A DNA stretch of 42,953 nucleotides, from contig JAZQUM010000006.1 in NCBI GenBank assembly GCA_045631305.1, forward strand, positions 1 through 42,953. Direction: 5' to 3'. The translations under genes were made by a program, and so were the position numbers. Source of the stretch: JAZQUM01 sp045631305 (GTDB lineage Bacteria > Bacillota > Clostridia > Oscillospirales > Oscillospiraceae). Below, piece after piece: positions 38,034 through 42,953 of the stretch. The notes under the pieces were generated by a model. The model was given only the letters and a program-made list of their open reading frames with translations. It was not told where the DNA came from and made no database searches. Position 1 is the stretch's first letter; every line of letters begins with the position of its first letter.

Positions 38034-40343
38034 TTACAGCATTTGCAGCACGATCTTTTCATCCTGTACGGATGCAGATATATGAGTGATGGGATTTTCA
38101 AAACTATCAATAATACGGCCTGCCATCTCATCTTCCAGTTCTTTCTGAATAGTGCGGCGCAGATTGCGGGCACCGTAGGTGAGAGAGTAGGATTTATGCA
38201 CCAGATATTCTACCAGCGCCTCATCATAAACGAAGGTAAAGCCCTTATCGGCAAGGGATGCCTTCAGTTCATCCAGCATGATGCGGGCAATGCCGCAGAA
38301 ATGCTCTTCCGTCAGGCGGTTGAAGTAAACGATCTCATCCACGCGGTTGATGAACTCGGGACGGAGGAAATCGTTGAGAGATTTCAGCGCGCGTTCCTTG
38401 CCCTGCTCGTTCAGGGTGCGGTTGAAGCCAACGCTGCCTTCCTTCTTGTCGCTGCCTGCGTTGGAAGTCATGACGATAACGGTATTTTCGAAATTCACCC
38501 GGCGGCCGTGGGCATCGGTGATCTGACCGTCATCCAGGATCTGCAAAAGAACATTGAGCACATCGGGATGGGCCTTTTCGATCTCGTCAAACAAAACAAC
38601 ACTATATGGCTTTCTGCGGATCTTCTCTGTAAGCTGACCTGCTTCATCATAGCCCACATAGCCGGGGGGAGAACCAATGATACGGGAAACGGAGTGTTTC
38701 TCCATAAATTCCGACATATCCAGACGGATCAGCGCATCGGGGGTATTGAACATATCCTCTGCAAGGCGCTTGACCAACTCCGTCTTACCCACACCTGTGG
38801 AGCCCACAAAGATAAAGCTCACAGGCTTGTGCTTGGGAGAAATGCCCACGCGGTTGCGGCGGATAGCTGCAGAAACAGCGCTGACCGCTTCGTCCTGACC
38901 GATGATGTGGCTCTTAAGCCGCTGTTCCAGTTCGGAAAGCTGCTTGAATTCTGTTTCGCGGATCTTGCTGGCAGGGATCTTGGTCCAAAGTTCGATGACA
39001 CGGGCAATGTTATCCATGCTCAGTTCGGGCACGCCTTCGGCGCGAAGGGCTTCCAGCTCGGCGGAAAGCTGCATCTCGCGGCTGCGAAGCTCTGCAAGGC
39101 GCTCGTAATTGGGGTTTTCCGCGTCTGCTTCCACCATTTCCCGTTCCTTGGCATAATCTGCCAGTTCCCGCTCAATTTCCATGATGCGGTTAATTTCCGC
39201 ATTGTGGAGATTCATATCAGAGCAGGCTTCATCGATAAGGTCAATAGCCTTATCAGGCAGGAAACGGTCGGTAATGTAACGCTCGGAAAGCACCACGGCC
39301 TGGCGGAGAATACCGTCGGGAATTTTTACACCGTGGAAGGTTTCATAGTAATGGGCAATACCCTTGAGGATCTTCAGGGTATCTTCCATATTGGGCTCGT
39401 TAACCGTCACAGGCTGGAAACGGCGCTCCAGCGCGGTATCCTTTTCAATGTGCTTGCGGTATTCGGTAAAGGTGGTGGCACCGATGACCTGAATTTCACC
39501 GCGGGAAAGCGCAGGCTTGAGGATATTGGCGGCATTCATGCTGCCTTCGGCATCCCCTGCGCCCACGATATTATGCACTTCATCGATGACGAGGATCACA
39601 TTGCCCAACTTGCGAATCTCTTCAATAAGCCCTTTCATACGGCTTTCAAACTGGCCGCGGAACTGGGTACCTGCCACAAGGGCAGTGAGGTCCAGAAGGT
39701 AAACTTCCTTCTCCCGCAGCTTAAAAGGCACACTGCCTGCCACGATGCGCTGGGCAAGACCTTCAGCAATAGCAGTCTTACCAACACCGGGCTCACCGAT
39801 GAGGCAGGGATTGTTCTTCTGGCGACGGTTCAGGATCTGCACCACACGCTCGATCTCTTCTTCTCTGCCGATCACCGCATCCAGCTTGCCGCCGCGGGCG
39901 CGGTCGGTAAGATTGATGCAGTAATTATTGAGGAACTTGTGCTTTGCCTTTTCTGCCTTGCGGTCCTTATGTTTTTCACTTTTTGTATCCTGCGTTTCTT
40001 TTTCGTCCTCACTCTGGGCAGGAACATCACTGCCGGAGAAAAGACGGTTCAGGAAGGGAAAAGTTGCGGTCTTGCCGTTTTCATCATCGCCCTCATCTTC
40101 ATCCTCACTCAGGATATCCAGACTTTCAGCACCGCCGAAAGCATGCATCATCTCATTGGTCAGTGCGTCCAGATCATCATCGCTGATGCCGAAGCGCTTC
40201 ATCATGTCATCTACCTGAGGAAGGCCCAGAGACTTAGCGCATTTAAGGCAAAGACCCTCGCTGACAGTCTTCCCTTCTTCCAGCTTGGTGATAAACACCA
40301 CAGCCACATTTTTCTTGCATTTTGTGCAAAGAGTCGGTTGCAT
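38034..40343 (-). CDS. clpE: ClpE-like AAA+ protease ATPase subunit
   Basis: The 769-residue Hsp100 ATPase unfolds substrates for the ClpP protease. It starts with a ClpE/McsA-type zinc finger (C6-x2-C9 and C32-x2-C35) in place of the Clp_N repeats of ClpC. An acidic then lysine-rich linker (about 72-135) follows. The first AAA+ module has Walker A GEPGVGKT (183-190); the second has GSTGVGKT (about 513-520). The middle region around ELEALRAEGVPELSMDNIAR lies between them. A ClpP-docking tripeptide is likely in the GSDKKEGSVGFN loop (VGF). ATG 40343 has GGAGG upstream. The family name is firm as ClpC/ClpE; ClpE is favoured by the zinc finger. Confidence 0.93.
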   Translation of the reverse strand: MQPTLCTKCKKNVAVVFITKLEEGKTVSEGLCLKCAKSLGLPQVDDMMKRFGISDDDLDALTNEMMHAFGGAESLDILSEDEDEGDDENGKTATFPFLNRLFSGSDVPAQSEDEKETQDTKSEKHKDRKAEKAKHKFLNNYCINLTDRARGGKLDAVIGREEEIERVVQILNRRQKNNPCLIGEPGVGKTAIAEGLAQRIVAGSVPFKLREKEVYLLDLTALVAGTQFRGQFESRMKGLIEEIRKLGNVILVIDEVHNIVGAGDAEGSMNAANILKPALSRGEIQVIGATTFTEYRKHIEKDTALERRFQPVTVNEPNMEDTLKILKGIAHYYETFHGVKIPDGILRQAVVLSERYITDRFLPDKAIDLIDEACSDMNLHNAEINRIMEIERELADYAKEREMVEADAENPNYERLAELRSREMQLSAELEALRAEGVPELSMDNIARVIELWTKIPASKIRETEFKQLSELEQRLKSHIIGQDEAVSAVSAAIRRNRVGISPKHKPVSFIFVGSTGVGKTELVKRLAEDMFNTPDALIRLDMSEFMEKHSVSRIIGSPPGYVGYDEAGQLTEKIRRKPYSVVLFDEIEKAHPDVLNVLLQILDDGQITDAHGRRVNFENTVIVMTSNAGSDKKEGSVGFNRTLNEQGKERALKSLNDFLRPEFINRVDEIVYFNRLTEEHFCGIARIMLDELKASLADKGFTFVYDEALVEYLVHKSYSLTYGARNLRRTIQKELEDEMAGRIIDSFENPITHISASVQDEKIVLQML

Positions 40344-40372
40344 GATATACCTCCAGGAAATCTAAACCAAAC

Positions 40373-40408
40373 CGGGTCATTCCGACCCGCGGGATCATTT
40401 TCATTATA
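40373..40408 (-). promoter_or_regulatory. clpE promoter -10 and leader palindrome
   Basis: On the minus strand an extended -10 (TGCTATAAT, hexamer at 40408-40403) is followed by a perfect dyad CGGGTC-GGAAT-GACCCG (40389-40373), placed to start about seven bases after the expected transcription start. An overlapping palindrome CCCGCGGG (40386-40393) could compete with it. I do not see the CtsR heptad repeat GGTCAAA. The dyad may be a repressor site or a 5' mRNA hairpin. The gap 40344-40467 has no other feature I can support. Confidence 0.55.
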
Positions 40409-40467
40409 GCATACCCTTCTGCTCTGCAGCCGGGTATCCTTCTGCCAGTTCAGGCACTTCCTCCCAA

Positions 40468-41658
40468 TCAGGGAATATACAACGCTGCCTGAGAAGCACC
40501 TGCCACCATAGTAGAGCCATCAGCACGTACCAAAGCTGCCTTGGCATAGTCCACACCCTCCAGCACGGAATATTCCGCAAGAGACGAGGTGTATACGCTG
40601 AGATGATCAGCATACAGCACGGCTACATAGCGGCCTGCTGCAGACACGGAAATCACTTCTTCGTTGATATCCAGCGTGCCAATCACTTTGCCGCTTTTAT
40701 CCACAGTTACAAGGGTCGCCATACTGCCGGACTTATAGTGGTTCAAAAGCATGGTGACATAGCCGTCACCATCCAGAGAGTATCCGCGAAGGAATTTCCC
40801 CTCGTAATCATAAGTTCCGCTAACGGAGCCGTTGTCATCCACAAATACCACGCTTCTGTCGGTAATAGCCGCCACGGTATTGCCGTCTGCAGCCAAGTCC
40901 AACACAAGGCCATCGCTGATCTTGCAGGCCGCCGCTTCTTCCGTAGCATTGGTCTTATAGATCAAAACAGAGCTGACGAAAGTGGCATTCTCCTGCTCCA
41001 GCGCTACAGCAGCAATACGCTTGCCGCCGCCAAACACAGCGCCGTCACTCAAAAAGCGGGAGGAGGAATTGAATTCAAAGATCAGTTCCAAATCGCTGTT
41101 GTAAATATTTACAGCAGCCTTGTAACCGCTTTTGCCTACCACCAGAGAAAGGTAGTCATCCTCGTTGAGATTAGCAGAGATCAGAGGCATCTCAGCCTCG
41201 TTTTCCCCACGCAGCAAAATCTCTTCTTCGTTGAACACATAGTAATCCGTGCCGCCCACATCATAAGCCACGGCAAGGTTTTTACCCACACACAGAGCGG
41301 GGCGATCCATCTTCACACTCTCAGAGAGCAGCAGCTGCCCTTCAGAATCGTAAAGACGGAGCTGGGTCATGGAAAGCACCACAAGGGAATTATTCAGCGA
41401 ATCAAAGCGGTTGGTTTTATCCGTTTCATAAAGGAAAACTTCCGCTTCCTCCTGTGTGCTTTTGCCGTAAGTAAAGAAACGGTTCAAAGCGTCAAAGCCT
41501 GTGCCGTCCCGCCATGCGGCCAGTAGTACAATGCTCAGCACCACCGCCAATACAGCGGCAAACACCCACCATTTTTTCTTCATTTTCTTCACGCGACGGG
41601 TGCTTTCCTGATGTTCTTCTTTTTCCTGCCGGTTTTCACGGCTTTCATGATCAGTCAT
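40468..41658 (-). CDS. DUF5711 family membrane-anchored protein
   Basis: The 396-residue protein has a charged N-terminal stretch (about 30 residues), one membrane anchor (WWVFAAVLAVVLSIVLLAA, about 29-47) and a large extracytoplasmic domain made of repeated beta units (LRLYDSEGQ, VNIYNSDLE, VFVDDNGSV, VTVDKSGKV), which suggests a beta-propeller. This matches DUF5711, of unknown function. The start is set at ATG 41658, overlapping the truA stop by eight bases (ATGACTGA). It is the last gene of the ecfT-truA-DUF5711 operon in this window. Confidence 0.88.
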   Translation of the reverse strand: MTDHESRENRQEKEEHQESTRRVKKMKKKWWVFAAVLAVVLSIVLLAAWRDGTGFDALNRFFTYGKSTQEEAEVFLYETDKTNRFDSLNNSLVVLSMTQLRLYDSEGQLLLSESVKMDRPALCVGKNLAVAYDVGGTDYYVFNEEEILLRGENEAEMPLISANLNEDDYLSLVVGKSGYKAAVNIYNSDLELIFEFNSSSRFLSDGAVFGGGKRIAAVALEQENATFVSSVLIYKTNATEEAAACKISDGLVLDLAADGNTVAAITDRSVVFVDDNGSVSGTYDYEGKFLRGYSLDGDGYVTMLLNHYKSGSMATLVTVDKSGKVIGTLDINEEVISVSAAGRYVAVLYADHLSVYTSSLAEYSVLEGVDYAKAALVRADGSTMVAGASQAALYIP

Positions 41659-42406
41659 TGAGTCGTTCATCCTCATACCAAACTTTAGTGAGATACAATC
41701 CTCCCGGCGGCACCGTAGGGCCTGCTGCCGTACGGTCACCCTTTTCCAGGATCACAGGGATATCCTCGGGAGTAATCTTGCCTTCCGCAGCATAGAGCAC
41801 AGTGCCCGTAATGGCGCGGACCATGTTGTAAAGAAAACCGTTGGCGCAAACCTTCAGTTCCAAAAGGTCGCCCGAGCGGGTCACATAGCAGTGATAAATG
41901 GTGCGCACCGTGCTTTTCACATCGGTACCCACAGAGCGGACAGCAGCAAAATCGTGGGTACCCACAAACATCCGCGCTGCACGGTCCATCACCTCTTCAT
42001 CCAGCCGCTTGGGATAAAAATAAGCGCGGTGGACATAGAAGGGATTTTTGATGCGGGAATTATAAATGCGGTAAGTATATTCCTTTTTGATGCAGGAGCC
42101 GATGGCATTGAAGTCATCATCCACCTCATAGGCCGCCATCACCACGATATCCTCGGGGATATGGGTATTGATGGCAAAAGGCAGGCGGTCAATGGGAATA
42201 CGGGAAGAGGTACGGAAGTTGGCAATATAATGCTCAGCGTGAACGCCTGCATCCGTGCGCCCGCAGCCAACCAGCTTGATAGGCTCACCGCAGACCTTGG
42301 AAATGCCCCGTTCCAACGTTTCAGCAACGGTGACTTCCGTTTTCTGCACCTGCCAGCCGTGATAAGCCGTGCCATTATACATCAATTTTAAGGCGATATT
42401 ACGCAT
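41651..42406 (-). CDS. truA: tRNA pseudouridine(38-40) synthase
   Basis: TruA converts U38-U40 of the anticodon stem-loop of many tRNAs into pseudouridine. The 251-residue length is typical. The N terminus IALKLMYNGTAYHGWQVQK and the catalytic motif GCGRTDAGVHAEHYIANF with D52 are diagnostic. Later motifs include NPFYVHRAYFYP and FLYNMVRAITGTVL. It follows ecfT by nine bases, the usual ecfA-ecfA'-ecfT-truA order of Firmicutes. Confidence 0.97.
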   Translation of the reverse strand: MRNIALKLMYNGTAYHGWQVQKTEVTVAETLERGISKVCGEPIKLVGCGRTDAGVHAEHYIANFRTSSRIPIDRLPFAINTHIPEDIVVMAAYEVDDDFNAIGSCIKKEYTYRIYNSRIKNPFYVHRAYFYPKRLDEEVMDRAARMFVGTHDFAAVRSVGTDVKSTVRTIYHCYVTRSGDLLELKVCANGFLYNMVRAITGTVLYAAEGKITPEDIPVILEKGDRTAAGPTVPPGGLYLTKVWYEDERLND

Positions 42407-42415
42407 ATTTCGTCA

Positions 42416-42953
42416 TTACCATCCTAATTTTGAAATCACGATCACAGCAGCAACCAGGGCTACCGCGCCGATCAAAACGAAATAATCTTCTTTTTTGCAG
42501 CGCAGCACATGCAGTTTGGTGCTGCCTTCGCCGCCATGATAGCAGCGGCACTCCATAGCAACAGAAAGCTCATCCGCGCGGCGGAACGCGCTGACAAAAA
42601 GGGGCACCAGCAGCGGCACCAGCGCTTTGGCCCGCTGAATAAGGCTGCCGTCTTCAAAGTTGGCACCGCGTGCCTTCTGCGCCGACATGATCTTATCCGT
42701 TTCTTCAATAAGGGTCGGGATAAAGCGCAGGGCAATACTCATCATCATAGCCAGCTCATGCACAGGGAAATGCAGCTTTTTCAGCGGAGAGAGCAAACTC
42801 TCAATGCCGCTGGTAAGCTTAATGGGGCTGGTGGTATAGGTCAGAAGGAAGGTGCCCATGATCAGCATCACAATGCGCAACACCATCAGCGCAGCACGCA
42901 CCACACCCTCTTTGGTGATGGAAATCACCCACCAGGAGAAAATCTCTTCACCG
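42416..42953 (-). CDS. ecfT: ECF transporter transmembrane subunit EcfT (partial, cut by window edge)
   Basis: Only the last ~178 residues are in the window; the frame is open to base 42953 without a start. EcfT is the membrane scaffold that joins vitamin-binding S-components such as ThiT to the EcfA/EcfA' ATPases. The coupling-helix motif MSAQKARGANFEDGSL is clear, and a second arginine motif AMECRCYHGGEG follows. The final hydrophobic helix (VLIGAVALVAAVIVISKLGW) ends the protein. EcfA genes are expected just outside the right edge. Confidence 0.92.
   Translation of the reverse strand, partial: GEEIFSWWVISITKEGVVRAALMVLRIVMLIMGTFLLTYTTSPIKLTSGIESLLSPLKKLHFPVHELAMMMSIALRFIPTLIEETDKIMSAQKARGANFEDGSLIQRAKALVPLLVPLFVSAFRRADELSVAMECRCYHGGEGSTKLHVLRCKKEDYFVLIGAVALVAAVIVISKLGW

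Noticed and set aside
40404..40467. A protein-like stretch (DWEEVPELAEGYPAAEQKGML) in another frame just after the DUF5711 stop, which could be a frameshifted tail of that gene.
   Set aside because: The DUF5711 protein already ends in the usual way for its family, and the stretch overlaps the clpE promoter; I found no start or ribosome site for it.
1..42953. CRISPR arrays, insertion sequences, prophage genes, integrases, direct-repeat att sites.
   Set aside because: None seen on reading both strands; gene order, codon use and terminator spacing are even throughout.

Overview
The window looks like a core chromosomal segment of a Gram-positive, anaerobic Clostridia-type bacterium, most likely from the Oscillospirales. 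This is an inference from gene content and protein style. The signs are a T-box leader on pheST, strong Shine-Dalgarno sites throughout, intrinsic terminators in nearly every gap, consensus sigma-A promoters with 17-base spacers, a V-type ATPase instead of an F-type operon, IreB, a YmfF/YmfH peptidase pair, a ClpE-like chaperone, and GC-rich synonymous codon choice. I saw no insertion sequence, prophage, integrase, CRISPR array or block of foreign composition. No gene-free stretch exceeds 300 bases; the longest (17516-17796) holds the murC terminator and the V-ATPase promoter.

Layout. 1-3944: the end of a T-box leader, then pheS-pheT (PheT carries an unusual insert). 3958-5699: ireB, an unknown 100-residue protein and a secreted SH3-NlpC/P60 cell-wall hydrolase. 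5767-10980 (minus): a compact operon thiN - WapI-like protein - iron-sulfur flavoprotein - ymfF - ymfH - lgt. 11012-11827: divergent thiamine genes, with thiN on one side and a TPP riboswitch plus thiT on the other. 11903-12063: a solitary tRNA-Gln(CTG) with its own promoter and terminator. 12093-12809: an orphan ABC ATPase. 12851-15969 (minus): CCA-adding enzyme and oligoendopeptidase F. 16052-17567: murC. 17716-26477: a nine-gene V-type ATPase operon in the order H-I-K-E-C-F-A-B-D, whose rotor subunit keeps the full set of sodium ligands. 26488-28540: a YeiH-type exporter divergent from its LysR regulator. 28550-29938 (minus): a NhaC-type sodium/proton antiporter. 30018-31071: an SdpI-like protein and a Sfp-type phosphopantetheinyl transferase. 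31216-34310: dnaG-rpoD. 34341-37775: a small alarmone synthetase followed by a fusion of a TetM-like ribosomal GTPase with a Rae1/YacP-like NYN nuclease. 37806-40408 (minus): clpE and a small four-cysteine protein. 40468-42953 (minus): ecfT (cut by the window edge), truA and a DUF5711 protein.

How the genes work together. The V-ATPase (predicted Na+-coupled) and the NhaC antiporter would jointly set sodium and proton gradients. ThiN makes TPP, which the riboswitch reads to shut off thiT; ThiT needs an ECF module like the one whose EcfT lies at the right end. dnaG-rpoD followed by an alarmone synthetase and a ribosome-targeted GTPase-nuclease joins replication, transcription, stringent signalling and, by inference, stalled-ribosome or A-site mRNA processing.

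The best candidate for an undescribed system is the alarmone synthetase plus TetM-Rae1 fusion at 34341-37775. The PheT domain duplication, the two shared divergent promoter regions and the ClpE/four-cysteine pair are the next most interesting points.
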